DNA from: Centaurea solstitialis
Lineage: Eukaryota > Streptophyta > Magnoliopsida > Asterales > Asteraceae
Direction: 5' to 3'
NCBI GenBank assembly: GCA_030169165.1
Contig: CM058042.1
Coordinates: forward strand, 87,185,225-87,249,224
Length of the DNA stretch: 64,000 nt
The translations under genes and the position numbers were made by a program. The stretch's first letter is position 1. Every line of letters starts with the position of its first letter. This document shows positions 1 to 11,899 of the stretch, piece by piece. The notes below the pieces were generated by a model, which saw only the letters and a list, made by a program, of their open reading frames with translations, had not been told where the DNA came from and did not search any database.

Positions 1-1100
1 TATGTCCTTTTTTGATGGTTATCCAATGACTCTTGCTCGATTCCAAAAATCAAGTTTTCGATTATGTAATGTGCGTGTTGCAACAAAAAGATGAGCATCA
101 AGTCAAGCCTTGAGCCTAAAAATCAATTTGATAATATGTTGGCTTATGGTTTTTTAACTTTTATCTTCAACATTTCAGGTTTTTTACGTTTCTATGTTCT
201 CCTTTTTCCAGAGCGTGTCGACATTGTAGTAGTCATCTTCGAACAACCTTCACTTAAGAGGTAGAAAATTTAGATAATCTACATTTTTTCTACAAAAATT
301 GTTTGGTTTGTTTATTTCGTTTCATTTTCTTTCCATTTTTTTTATGACTGATATGTTTTAAATATATATAAAGTTGAATCATGGCAATGCCACGTGGCAT
401 TTTCTCCTTTTTTTTAATTTTTTTAATTTTTTTAATTTTGAATTTTATTTTAATTTAATGTTAATTAATATTAAGAAAAAAAAACTCTTTATTTTTTTAG
501 TTTAACTAACAACTCTTCACTTGCTTCTTTTATTACATGATTTTAATTCACAATAACACCTTCTTGGAATTTTCTCAATTTTTTGATTTTTTTAAAAATG
601 GTTAATATTTTGCATATTTATTATCTATTTGAATGTAATTTATGTTTGTATTTAAAACCGTCTTTTCATTTTCTCTATTTACTTTTCATCTCCCAATATT
701 TCACACTATAAATTATGACATATCATCAATTCACTATGTCCTTTTTTGATGATTATCCAATGATCTTCTTGCTCAATTCAAAAAATCAAAGTTTTCGATT
801 ATGTAATGTGCGTGTTGCAACAAAAAGATGGGCATCAAGTCAAGCCTTGAGCCTAAAAATCAATTCGACAATATGTTGGCTTATGGTTTTTTAACTTTTA
901 TCTTCAACATTTCAGGTTTTTTACGTTTCTATGTTCTCCTTTTTTCCAGAGCGTGTCGACATTGTAGTAGTCATCTTCGAACAACCTTCACTTAAGAGGC
1001 AGAAAATTTAGATAATCTACATTTTTTCTACAAAATTTGTTTGGTTTGTTTATTTCGTTTCATTTTCTTTCCATTTTTTTTATGTCTGGTATGTTTTAAA
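1..1100. repeat. Direct repeat, two ~360-bp copies (1-360 and 735-1100)
   Basis: The sequence from 1 to about 360 recurs at 735-1100 with only scattered substitutions and small indels. Shared words include the opening TATGTCCTTTTTTGAT, the CGTGTCGACATTGTAGTAG block and the closing ATGTTTTAA. The two copies diverge abruptly after ATGTTTTAA: the first continues into ATATATATAAAG, the second into ACGAGTTTTACAGG. No coding potential is seen. The repeat probably belongs to a transposon whose left part lies outside the window. Confidence 0.85.
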
Positions 1101-2864
1101 CGAGTTTTACAGGTTGGCCCTCAACTCTTAAAGAGGTCAAAAAAATCGATGGTTATTAGAGAATTTGTCATCCTCATATGTAAATTATAGTTTTATATAA
1201 ATAAGAATCTTTAATAATTTTACACACCCATTACAATTTATGTCATAAAAAATTAGGGTCTTTATGTCATCAACTATTTGTTTTACATTAATTAATTATT
1301 TAATTTATTGCAATTTATGTTACTAACTATTCATTTTTCTTTTTTTAGGTTACAAACTATTCATTTCATTTTTTTTACTTTGATTGATCATTCATTTCCC
1401 TTATTTAAGCATAGGTGTTTTTTGTTTTTGTTGGCCATGTTATTGGTTTTTTAACATTCAATAATACATCTCAATCTCTCCATCGAACACATTTTCTCTC
1501 GATAGATTTATATTGTTTAAAGATTGATCATTGTTATCAATTTTTGTTTATTGTTATGTTTTTGTTATTTATATCACTTTATACGCTTCTTATGTTGTCA
1601 TTTTTTTTTGTAGTAAATGGCATGAGATATAAACAATCTAAAAACCTCTAAATATGTCGAAAAACATCAAAGCATTATCGTCAAAGCACACATATTATTA
1701 TCATACGTAAGTCTTTCATTCGAGTACTCTTTCAGTTTCAATTTATTTTTGATTTTGTATATTTCAATCTTTATTATCAAGTTTTATCTATTGTTAAGTT
1801 ATTGTTATTGTATTCATTTTATATGAATTCTAAGTTTTTTTTTTGTAGTAAGTGACACATGAAGCAAACTATCTAATGATCTCCAAATATGTCGAAAAAC
1901 ACAAAGTTTAATTATCAAGAAACACATGTTATTATTACATATAAGTTTTTTATTCAAGTACCTCAATTTCAAGTTAATATTGATTTTGTCTATTTTGTAA
2001 TTTTGTGATTTATTGCTACCTAAATTCTCATGTTCATGTCTTTTTTTCAGAAGTTTAACCCAAAATGCTAAAAGAAATTTTTAGCATTGATTATTTTGAT
2101 ATTACATTATTACTTATAAACGACAACAAATCTTCATTTTTTTTGGTATATACTATGCATATGTGTTAAGTGTTTTATCTAAAAAATTAATCTAAATCCG
2201 TTGTATTCTCTAAATTTTGTGATTTGATTATGTTTGAAACTAGATCGATTTCATTTTGTGAATTACTATTTTGCTTCAATACAATCTAATAACATTGAAA
2301 TTTTGCTACAGTCTAATGAGAATAATATCACTATCATATGAGACAATCAATTTTTAAAATGAAGCTAATGAATCACCTTTAGACAAGAAAAATAAAAATT
2401 GAAGGTGTTTTGACAATTCTATGCAACTGTATTCATGTCCCATGCTTCTATAAAACTTTTGATCTAAAATATCAATAAAAATCATTAAAATAAGGATCTG
2501 TTGATAAAAACTGTATAAAATATTTGAATAAGTCAGTGACTAAACGAAAAAGGAAGTGGATTATCGATAAAAATGTTTCTTATAATCTAAAACACTTCTA
2601 CCTGTTTTTCTTATAAAAAAAATAAGATTGATGATGACAAACACTTTATTACATTAATCATGTGTCATTTTTTGTTTGAATTAAAAGAACTATATCCTAC
2701 AAGATCTGTCATCGAAACATTACTTTGTTTAATAAAATAAATAAAAGAATTATATCCCGATTTTGTAACAATGATTTTGGACAAATGTAACGAATGATAA
2801 TAACAATCTACATAATACTACAAAGTTACTTGCACTACCGCGCAAAGCGCGGTTCTGACACTAG
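361..2864 (+). mobile_element. Helitron, 3' end clear, 5' end tentative
   Basis: The 3' terminus is well supported. A perfect 7-bp stem (ACCGCGC / GCGCGGT, 2837-2853, loop AAA) is followed seven bases later by CTAG at 2861-2864 and then a host T, as in plant Helitrons. The 5' end is uncertain. ATATATATAAAG near 361, followed by a CCACGTGGC motif, resembles Helitron 5' ends elsewhere in the window, but the expected TC dinucleotide is missing. Two diverged tandem units of about 235 bp start at 1651 and 1886 with the shared AATATGTCGAAAAAC. No RepHel helicase is encoded, so the element is non-autonomous or a remnant. Confidence 0.55.
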
Positions 2865-3171
2865 TTTAATATAAACCCAATACCTACGGTTTGGAAAAAT
2901 TTTAACGTGGTCTATTAGACGTCGAGTTGTTTTAGGTTGGGTTATTTTTTCATATATTGGGTCACTTTTTTTATAATTTTTTTGTTTATATTAATCTTAG
3001 TGTTGAATTTATAATATGACTATATTAATTTACTAGGTTTTATCCCGTGTAATACACGGGGTAATTTAATTAAAAAAATCATACGAGTAATTTGAGAGAA
3101 ACAGAGTGATATTCTTTTCATCCATTGTTTTGTAATATGGTAAAAATTCAAAAGATTAAAAAAATAAAAAA

Positions 3172-3477
3172 TTAGAACTATTTTTGTCATACAAAATAAA
3201 ACAAAAAGTGTAATCAATGAGCATAAATACAAAGTCACATACAAGAAATCAACAACTACAAATTGGACTATAAACATGAATAGAATCATTATAATCATAT
3301 CATCATGTGTAGGAAAAAATAAAAATTGAAGAGCGTTTGTAATACAAAATAACACAAAAAGTGTAATCAATGACCATAAATACAAAGTCACATACGAGAA
3401 ATCAACAACTCCAACTTGGACTATAAACATGAATAGAATCATCATAATCATATCATCATGTGTAGGCAAAATAAAAA
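3172..3477. repeat. Tandem repeat, 2 x 153 bp
   Basis: Two near-identical units lie head to tail, with ACAAAAAGTG recurring exactly 153 bp apart (3201 and 3354). Because 153 is a multiple of three, the array leaves a spurious minus-strand open frame with an internally repeated peptide. The array lies inside the Helitron. Confidence 0.9.
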
Positions 3478-3742
3478 TTAAAGAGCGTTTGATTAATTAC
3501 CTTTGTATGTATATGTAATTGGTAGTGGCTTAATTAAGAGAGTTGCAGCAATTGATTGAGATTGAGATATTGAAAGGGGTATTTATAGATTGAGATTGAG
3601 ATTGAGAGATTGAGATTGAGAGTGAGGTGTGTATTTTTGGATTAAAACTGTTTGATTTAATTATGTAGAGGATTTTTGAAAGTGGTATTTATCTTTTACA
3701 TTATTTTATTTATTGTTTTCATATTTATCTATAGTTTGGATT

Positions 3743-5329
3743 TGTAACACCCCGTTCCCATTCAGTTAAGTTTTTAACTTTATTCGTTAAGTAAGTGAAT
3801 TTTGGTGTCATTTATGTAACTTTAGGTAGGGGGACTTGGATGTTATTGTTGATAGTGGAGGGTGTGGTAGGTATGTGTATATATAGGGGTTTCCAAGCCA
3901 AAACCCTTCTCATTTGTTCATTAGTTGATTTTAGAGAGAAAGGGGGGAGAAACTTGGTGATTTCAAGAGATTGTTTGCAAGATGGGAATCGTTCAAGCAA
4001 GTAGCAAGTATTATTCGTTGTTGTCGGTGTTCGCGATCAAGGTAATCACTTGTTTATGGTTTATGTGTATGTCAATTTGTGGGTGTTATTCAAAGTTAGG
4101 GTTTAGTTGGATTATGATGAATTGATGATCTTTGGATCATCAATTGGATGTCATTTGTTGATTAGTTGAGTTTAGATTGTTAGCATATGTTTGGATTTGG
4201 TTTGACATGGTTTAATTTGAGTATTTTGGACCCAAATTGTTGAATATGGGGTTTTGGGTTCGAATTTCGTTCAAAAATCGCGTTGAAGAAGATGGTGCTG
4301 TCAGGTTGGCGCTAATCTCCGCGCTGATCTGATTAGCGCCAAGATCAGCGCCAAACCTGCTGATGGGTTTCTGACCTAGTGTCGGCGGTACGTCGCGCGC
4401 TGATTTGATTAGCGCCATGTTTAGCGCGGAGCAATTTTGCCTTGGCGCTAAACCCTGCGCTGATCTGATTAGCGCCAAGATCAGCGCCAAACATGCTGTT
4501 ATGTTTTTGAGTTGTTTTGTTGCGGCGATCTTTTGAGGTTTTCTTTTATGGAAATCTCTTAGGGATATTTATAGTAGAATTTGAGAGCCATTGAGATAGA
4601 TATGCTGTGTCTACGGCTCGAAGGTTGGGTACGATTTTAGAGTCATGTCGAAAGGTTGTTTATATGTATGTTATATGGATGTTCTAGGTGCGTGAACTCT
4701 TAAGTGTGATATATATCAAGGGTGTAGCTCTCAGACTCCATTGTCAGGTGAGTACATTAACCTGCGTTCAACGTTGTTATGCTTTGTGATCATATGGTGT
4801 TATTTTGCTGTACGAATTGGCATGTAATTATATACGATAGTACCTAAGGTGGTATTACTACCCCTAGGGAAGTTGGGTTCAGAGGCCTGGTACCAGTGTC
4901 AGTAAGATGCTCTTGGTGGATACACCTCGAGTATGGTTCATGATACATGTCCAATTATTCAGTTATGTTATGATTATTTACATGCATGCATAGAACCTAG
5001 GTTTGTGCTCACTAAGCTTTATGCTTAACCCGTTGTGGTTTTATGTGGTTCAGTGGCAGGTACCTCATCTAAAGATAAAGGGAAGGCACCTGCTTGATGC
5101 TCGGAATGACTCAGTTCAGGATGAGTTTATGAGATTTGAAAATAATGGATGTTGAACTACTAATAAAACTGTTTTGGTTGCAAACTGGATTAATTGAGAC
5201 TTATTACTACTTTTAAATGATTGTTACTTTGGACCCGTTTTTGGGGGAAACATGTTACTTTTAAAATTAATAAAGTGCTTCCGCTATATTGGATACTACT
5301 TCTGTAAAAAAATGAACTTGGTTGTTACA
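3743..5329 (+). repeat. 5' LTR of the Ty3/gypsy element
   Basis: This 1587-bp LTR starts with TG and ends with CA. A TATA box (TATATATA, 3878-3885) lies about 135 bp in, consistent with a U3 promoter and transcription starting near 3910. A GC-rich hairpin array lies at 4308-4490. A minus-strand open frame at 4212-4490 is a by-product of this structured repeat. The nearest relative in the window is the solo LTR at 46174-47781. Confidence 0.95.
4321..4487. repeat. Pair of perfect LTR stem-loops (4321-4351, 4457-4487)
   Basis: Each 31-bp unit consists of GCGCTGATCT, an 11-base spacer and AGATCAGCGC, a perfect 10-bp inverted repeat. Related GCGCTAATC / GATTAGCGC words fill the region between the units. 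The same pair lies in the 3' LTR at 10252-10282 and 10388-10418. The block is GC-rich inside otherwise AT-rich DNA and should form strong RNA hairpins in LTR transcripts. Confidence 0.9.
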
Positions 5330-5331
5330 AT

Positions 5332-5343
5332 TGGTATCAGAGC
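5332..5343 (+). other. Primer-binding site (initiator tRNA-Met)
   Basis: TGGTATCAGAGC begins two bases after the 5' LTR. It is the complement of the 3' end of plant initiator tRNA-Met, the usual primer of plant gypsy and copia elements. Confidence 0.95.
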
Positions 5344-5344
5344 C

Positions 5345-8339
5345 TTGGTTTGAGGGATTCGGGTGTTCACGGGTAGTGAATACTTGAACTCAAACTCAAG
5401 TGTTCGTGTTTTCAAAACAAAGTAACCAAAGAAAATAAACTTTTGTTTTAGCAAAAAGGAGTTAGAGCTGAACTGAGATCCGGAGCATCAAGACGGGGGT
5501 GAGCACCCTAAACTCTAATGAGCAAGTGTTAAGTATGACATGTTGAATTATGTATGAACACCGTTAGGTGTTAAGTATGATTGATATGAATGCAATTGCT
5601 ATGTGTTTCAGTTATGATGCCCTGATGGGTAATGCTATTATGTTATGAGTTGTGATGATGTTCATGTAAATTGTTGGTTATACATGTAAGGTATGCTTAT
5701 GAACGATATGATAATACATGAAGTCTTAGAAATGCCTACGACACTATATTTCGAAGTAGCCACTACTAAGAGTGCTAGTAGTAGAACATGATATGTGTTA
5801 TGTGTTACGTGTACGAACCAAGTTTGGGAAATGACTCTATCATGATGACGAAAAGGCTAAATGAGTAGGATGTAATTATAATGGTATAAGGGACCATATC
5901 ATTACAATTACATTGTACCATTCGGGTTTGACCAAGTCGTGAGAACAGTTTATGAACCAAACGAGGTTGGGTTTGGAGGGATCATGAGCATATTGATTTT
6001 ATGGCTAAGTAAGAGGAGTTAGCTTTGTTATGGACCAAAGGTGTCCTCGTTATGTTGAGAAATGATATGACTGTATAAGTAGATTATATATGTTCAGTTA
6101 GTAGACTTAGTTGGTTAATCAGTAAATCAGGATGCCTAGTGGTGAAATGAAGATCAATTTGTATCATTGATGAGAATCTCATGGAGAACTCTTTGGCATG
6201 ATCTTGTTTAATTGTTGCCTAGGGGTTTGAAGCACGATTCACACATTACCGATGCAAGTTTGGTTTTGACAGAACCATAAGGAACCTTGAGACTCTGATA
6301 AGGATTCTAGGAGGGAATTATCCCCAAATGTGTACGATGTATTATTTGGTGTCTAAAAAGTCAAGGTAGCGGACTACGTAGTTGAGGGAATTCAGAAGCT
6401 TCCGATTTAAAGGAAGTGGTTGCATCAGGGATAAGAGAAGTTTTTCATGAGTTACTTCCTAGTTTTTTAGATCAAGTAGATGGTATATTATGGGACTCAT
6501 TCTATGTTTAGTTAGAAATGTTAAGTACCTCAGACAGAGGTGTATGAGTCGATTAATGACGATGTGGCGATAATGTGAATTACAAAAGTAATGGATGAGA
6601 CTGCCAACTAGCTTTCAGAGCAATCGCCCACTTGTTCGGGAGTATTGTCTGAAATGTGATATGAGTGAAGGAATTTAGACGATCAGATACTTTGGAATAC
6701 TAGAGTCAAAGTTAAGAATATGTGTAGTGATAGTAAGGTGGGCTGAATTCCATCAGATGCACGGAGAATTTTGGGCTAAAGAGCCTGAATTAGAGAAGCA
6801 AGATAGAAGAAAGAAAGCAAACCATTAATTGGTGAATTGTTGGAATGTAGGTAGTTGACCATGACTGGGTGAATAGCCTTCATGTTGAAAGTTAAATCTG
6901 TGTATTTTATTTTTGTCTAAAACGAAATGTGTCGTCCTTTCTCATTGAAGTTATTAAATCTTATGGAAAAGACCTAGTATTTAGAAAAAAAAATGTGCTT
7001 TTAGAAAACCTATGTTGTCTCTTGAAGAGATTTTTCTTAGTGATTGTTAAAGTTGTTTCACCTCTTTTACGATCGAACGATTTTTGTTTTAATTGGGAAA
7101 AAAAATGGCGACACTTAGTTACAAAACTTTATAAGTGAAACTAAAAACAAACATGTTGCTATCTTACCAACGAGTGAAAGCGCAAATTAACTCATTTGGT
7201 GTAAGGGATCTTGTCTAGCGTTTTGCAAATGATGAATGTTTTATTTCGGTCACTTTATTTGCAATGGCATCAGTTGGTCGTGCAAGGTAGTGTAATGCCA
7301 TGTGATGTGTATAGGTGATCCCTGAAATCATCGTATGAGTGCCATTCATTTTTGGTGGTACTAAGTCATGCTTATCTAAGTTGTTTTCATGTTATGGTGC
7401 ATACCGAAATTTTCAAAATTTCAAATATACAAAAATCATTTAAATCATTGTGTCATTGTATATGAAGGCTATGAACTCACAAGGTCATGGTGAGGACTGA
7501 ATGAAGCGTAGAGGCAAGTTCAGAGAATTAGATGTAAGGTATGATCGTCATGGTCGATTTTAGACACCGTTGTTATGTAAGAGAGCAAAGGTTGATATTT
7601 GAAGTCTTGGATCGTTGACTTTAGTAATGTTGTAATAGAGTAATTTATGCTCTTAAGTGGTGTCTAGCGGGTACGGTTGTCAGTAAATGTCTTGTTTGAA
7701 GAATAAGGAGGTTTCATTAGGAAGCCTTGCCTTTAGAAGATGTCATTAATGCATCCACATGGTTAACAAGGAAGTTAATGACCGATGGTATAGATCCTTT
7801 TTGGGAGGTGGAAATTAGAAAAAAAAATTTGGATGGCTATTTGATCAGTTTTATATACGATGGTAAGAAATAGTTGAAGGAAGTTGAGTATGTAGAGTTA
7901 TGGACGCCGAGCCTGTTATCCAGATTGATCTTCGCTTGATTCTCGTGTTTCCTACACTGGTGGTTGCACCCGTAGGCTTCGAGGGTCAAGTAGGGATGGT
8001 CGGATATGGTTGTTGGCACCAAATGAAGTGGTCGTGAATTATGGTCCATCTAAATTCAAGAAGGGTAAGGTCGGGACGTAATATCATTTTACCATATGTG
8101 GGGTAACTGGCCTAGATAAGGCAATACCCATTGTGATGTAGTAGGAATGAGCTATTGGGTGGAATTAATGTGTGTTTTGGGTAATCATGAAAATAGCAAG
8201 TGCGAATAGTTGTGATGAAATAAGTCAAAGAGATGGTTAGCATGGATTAGCTTAGTTGTGATCACGCTCATTTAGAGTGTGAAGCATAGAGAATAATGGT
8301 TTGAACTCCAAGTGGGGGAGAACTGTTATTTGGAAAGGT
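5345..8339 (+). other. Decayed internal region of the LTR element (gag to RT part)
   Basis: This is where the leader, gag, protease and reverse transcriptase would be expected. All frames are broken by frequent stops, and the longest open stretches are about 70 codons with no recognisable domain. I could not align protease or RT motifs by eye. A short stretch near 6400-6480 might be Gag-like, but that is a guess. The region may also include replaced or non-coding spacer sequence, as in TRIM/LARD-like derivatives. Confidence 0.5.
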
Positions 8340-9678
8340 GAACAGTTAATGTTCTATCTGATAAAGATTTATGAAGTAAGATACTTGAATCATGATTTAG
8401 AGATCACAGGGGGTAGTTATCGTAGTTAAGACATAGCGATACTACCTTTATTATTTCGTGAATCAATAGAATTTGAGCTTGCGACAGAGAAAAATGACGG
8501 GGGTTGTAGAGGGTTATAATTGTGGTACCCTTATTTGTTATGGATACCTAATGTAGTGGTAGATGCGTTAATAATAAGAATGCATCGTGTTCCGTTTGGG
8601 AATACCTTTAAGGAGGATGACTGAGATAACCTCATTAGTTAATATGTTAAAGCAGTTGCAAAAGGAGGTAGTTAAAAGTGAGAACTATAGGAAAGAAAGA
8701 ACCAAGGGTTAATTGGCTCAGACAGTAACTGATAGTTGTGACCCTCTGGCCATGGTAACTATGTGTGGGCACTGTGTCAGGTGAAGCTAGACAGAGCTTC
8801 ATAGATGAAGTTTTTAAGCAAATTCTCAATTCATCCTGATACTACTAAAATGTATAAGAACTCAGGGTTGGATTACTAGTGGCAAGGAATGAAAGAGGAT
8901 GTTTCAAGGTAACTGAAGAAGTGTTTGAAATGTTAAAAGGTGAAGTTAGAACGGGAGGACTACTCAAACCCTCAAGGATGTATTAAACGTTGTGTACAGT
9001 ATGAGTGGGGATAGTTGGAACATCTATTTATCATTGGCTGAAATCTCATAATGATAAAATTCACGCTAATAGTGGTATACCTCACTATGAGAGGATGTAC
9101 AAGAGAAAGTGGAGAATATTCCTTTTGTTGGGGAGAAGGGAGCCAGTGAGAAATAGACAGTTTAGTCTTGATGCAAGAGATAACTGAGAGTATCCAGATA
9201 ATCAAAGATAGACTGGAAACTACTTAGAGTTGTTAGAAATGTTATGACAATAAGGGGAGATCAGACTTATAGTCTGATATGGGGATGATGTATTAATTAA
9301 GGTGTCACCATGGGAAGTAGTTATTCAACTTTGAGCAAGGAGAAGTTGAGTCCAAAGTTATGGATCAAACCCGCATAGTTACACGGATCGGATGGGTAAC
9401 TCATCTCCTTGAGTTGCCGTCAGAATTCAGGCGGATGTGTAACACTCTTAATGTTTCTTGGTTGGAAAAGTGTTCGATCGATGGATCGTCTCGTGATTTG
9501 TCGCAATCTTAGAAATGTAGACCAATCCTTAAGAACAAAGGACATTGGTTTAGTGAAGGTTCAATGGCGGATCAGCGTGGATATGGGAACCAGAAGCTGA
9601 GAGGAGGTCAACTACGAGGATATTCCACGTTCAAGCGATTTCGGGGACGAAATCTTGATAAGTGGGGGAGAGTTGTAA
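8340..9678 (+). pseudogene. Degenerate Ty3/gypsy pol: RNase H, integrase, chromodomain-like end
   Basis: Three-frame reading shows gypsy Pol landmarks in order. An RNase H piece with YLNHDLEITG (family pattern YPTHDLELAA) lies near 8375-8410. A VVVDALIIR word (family VVADALSRK) lies near 8560. An integrase zinc-binding/core boundary (HPDTTKMYK, then a DYWW-like stretch) lies near 8833-8880. An integrase tail with LAEISHND and YERMYKRK lies at 9035-9110, followed by DVLIKVSPW near 9290. A terminal SSDFGDEILISGGEL reads to a stop at 9676-9678, just inside the 3' LTR. Numerous stops and frameshifts mean no functional product. The RNase H to integrase order assigns it to Ty3/gypsy, probably a chromovirus (Tekay/Del-like). 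Confidence 0.85.
9660..9672 (+). other. Polypurine tract of the LTR element
   Basis: AAGTGGGGGAGAG sits directly before the 3' LTR. It is the expected plus-strand priming site and fixes the element's orientation as plus. Confidence 0.85.
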
Positions 9679-11260
9679 CACCCCGTTCCCATTCAGTTAA
9701 GTTTTTAACTCTATTCGTTAAGTAAGTGAATTTTGGTGTCATTTATGTAACTTCAGGTAGGGGGACTTGGATGTTATTGTTGATAGTGGAGGGTGTGGTA
9801 GGTATGTGTATATATAGGGGTTTCCAAGCCAAAACCCTTCTCATTTGTTCATTAGTTGATTTTAGAGAGAAAGGGGGGAGAAACTTGGTGATTTCAAGAG
9901 ATCGTTTGCAAGATGGGAATCGTTCAAGCAAGTAGCAAGTATTATTCGTTGTTGTCGGTGTTCGCGATCAAGGTAATCACTTGTTTATGGTTTATGTGTA
10001 TGTCAATTTGTGGGTGTTATTCAAAGTTAGGGTTTAGTTGGATTATGATGAATTGATGATCTTTGGATCATCAATTGGATGTCATTTGTTGATTAGTTGA
10101 GTTTAGATTGTTAGCATATGTTTGGATTTGGTTTGGCATGGTTTAATTTGAGTATTTTGGACCCAAATTGTTGAATATGGGGTTTTAGGTTCGAATTTCG
10201 TTCAAAAATCGCGTTGAAGAAGATGGTGCTGTCAGGTTGGCGTTAATCTCCGCGCTGATCTGATTAGCGCCAAGATCAGCGCCAAACCTGCTGATGGGTT
10301 TCTGACCTAGTGTCAGCGGTACGTCGCGCGCTGATTTGATTAGCGCCATGTTTAGCGCGGAGCAATTTTGCCTTGGCGCTAAACCCCGCGCTGATCTGAT
10401 TAGCGCCAAGATCAGCGCCAAACATGCTGTTATGTTTTTGAGTTGTTTTGTTGCGGCGATCTTTTGAGGTTTTCTTTTATGGAAATCTCTTAGGGATATT
10501 TATAGTAGAATTTGAGAGCCATTGAGATAGATATGCTGTGTCTACGGCTCGAAGGTTGGGTACGATTTTAGAGTCATGTCGAAAGGTTGTTTATATGTAT
10601 GTTATATGGATGTTCTAGGTGCGTGAACTCTTAAGTGTGATATATATCAAGGGTGTAGCTCTTAGACTCCATTGTCAGGTGAGTACATTAACCTGCGTTC
10701 AACGTTGTTATGCTTTGTGATCATATGGTGTTATTTTGCTGTACGAATTGGCATGTAATTATATACGATAGTACCTAAGGTGGTATTACTACCCCTAGGG
10801 AAGTTGGGTTCAGAGGCCTGGTACCAGTGTCAGTAAGATGCTCTTGGTGGATACACCTCGAGTATGGTTCATGATACATGTCCAATTATTCAGTTATGTT
10901 ATGATTATTTACATGCATGCATAGAACCTAGGTTTGTGCTCACTAAGCTTTATGCTTAACCCGTTGTGGTTTTATGTGGTTCAGTGGCAGGTACCTCATC
11001 TAAAGATAAAGGGAAGGCACCTGCTTGATGCTCGGAATGACTCAGTTCAGGATGAGTTTATGAGATTTGAAAATAATGGATGTTGAACTACTAATAAAAC
11101 TGTTTTGGTTGCAAACTGGATTAATTGAGACTTATTACTACTTTTAAATGATTGTTACTTTGGACCCGTTTTTGGGGGAAACATGTTACTTTTAAAATTA
11201 ATAAAGTGCTTCCGCTATATTGGATACTACTTCTGTAAAAAAATGAACTTGGTTGTTACA
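9674..11260 (+). repeat. 3' LTR of the Ty3/gypsy element
   Basis: This LTR is also 1587 bp, with no indel relative to the 5' LTR. By-eye comparison finds about nine substitutions, all C/T or G/A. It ends GTTGTTACA at 11260 and is followed by the target duplicate GGATT. Confidence 0.95.
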
Positions 11261-11490
11261 GGATTAAAAAAATGAAAACTTTTAAAGAGTTTGAGTATAT
11301 TTTTTTGTTCCAAGAAGTTATATGGAATTTTCTTAAGAATTAAGAAAATAGGAAAAATAAGATTTTTCAACTTTGGAAAACTTTTAGAAAATTGTACTTT
11401 GAAAATAGAGAGAATATTTTTAATTCTTTATATCACTAATGAAAAATAATAATACGTGTATTGATTATATTAAATATTACACAAATATAT

Positions 11491-11833
11491 GTAGAGAATT
11501 TTTTAAACCGTTTGATTTAATTATGTATTTTTGAAAGTGATATTTATCTTTTACATTATTTTATTTATTGTTTTCATATTTATCTATAGTTTGGATTAAA
11601 ATGTTTGATTTAATTATGTAGAGGATTTTTTAAACCGTTTGATTTAATTATGTATTTTTGAAAGTGATATTTATCTTTTACATTATTTTATTTATTGTTT
11701 TCATATTTATCTATAGTTTGGATTAAAATGTTTGATTTAATTATGTAGAGAATTTTTTTAAACATTTAATTATGTAGAAGATTTTTTGAAAGTAATATTT
11801 ATCTTTTACATTATTTTATTTATGGTTTTCATA
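11491..11833. repeat. Tandem repeat, period 127 bp, about 2.7 copies
   Basis: Units begin GTAGAG(A/G)ATTTTTT at 11491, 11618 and 11745. A further related unit precedes the LTR element at about 3645-3742, so the retrotransposon inserted within this Helitron array at ...TTTGGATT. Confidence 0.9.
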
Positions 11834-11840
11834 ACCGAAA

Positions 11841-11899
11841 CTGGCTCGCCAGAACGCGACACGTGGCAATTTGGCTCACCAGAGCACGACACGTGGCAA
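11841..11899. promoter_or_regulatory. Duplicated G-box/ABRE-like motifs near Helitron 5' end
   Basis: Two tandem ~33-bp units of the form GGCTCRCCAGARCRCGAC each contain ACACGTGGCAA (at 11859-11869 and 11889-11899). ACACGTGGC matches the core bound by plant bZIP/bHLH factors (G-box/ABRE). Whether it acts as a regulatory site here is inference. Confidence 0.5.

Larger units (their letters stand above)
3743..11260 (+). mobile_element. Ty3/gypsy LTR retrotransposon, complete but coding-defective
   Basis: This 7518-bp element has two 1587-bp LTRs (TGTAACACC...GTTGTTACA), a primer-binding site, a purine tract and a 5-bp target duplication: GGATT at 3738-3742 and again at 11261-11265. The internal region (5330-9673) has no long open frame. 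Its 3' half still shows, across three frames and many stops, Pol remnants in the order RNase H, integrase and C-terminal chromodomain-like tail. RNase H before integrase is the gypsy order. Comparison of the LTRs by eye shows about nine differences, all transitions. The insertion is therefore recent, while the coding region is heavily decayed. Confidence 0.95.

Noticed and set aside
3020..3469. 149-codon minus-strand open frame with an internally repeated peptide
   Set aside because: It is the translation of a 153-bp tandem repeat (51 codons) inside a non-coding Helitron.
4212..4490. Antisense open frame in the LTR (also 10185-10421)
   Set aside because: It runs over the GC-rich hairpin array of both LTRs and is not conserved in length between the two LTRs; no domain.
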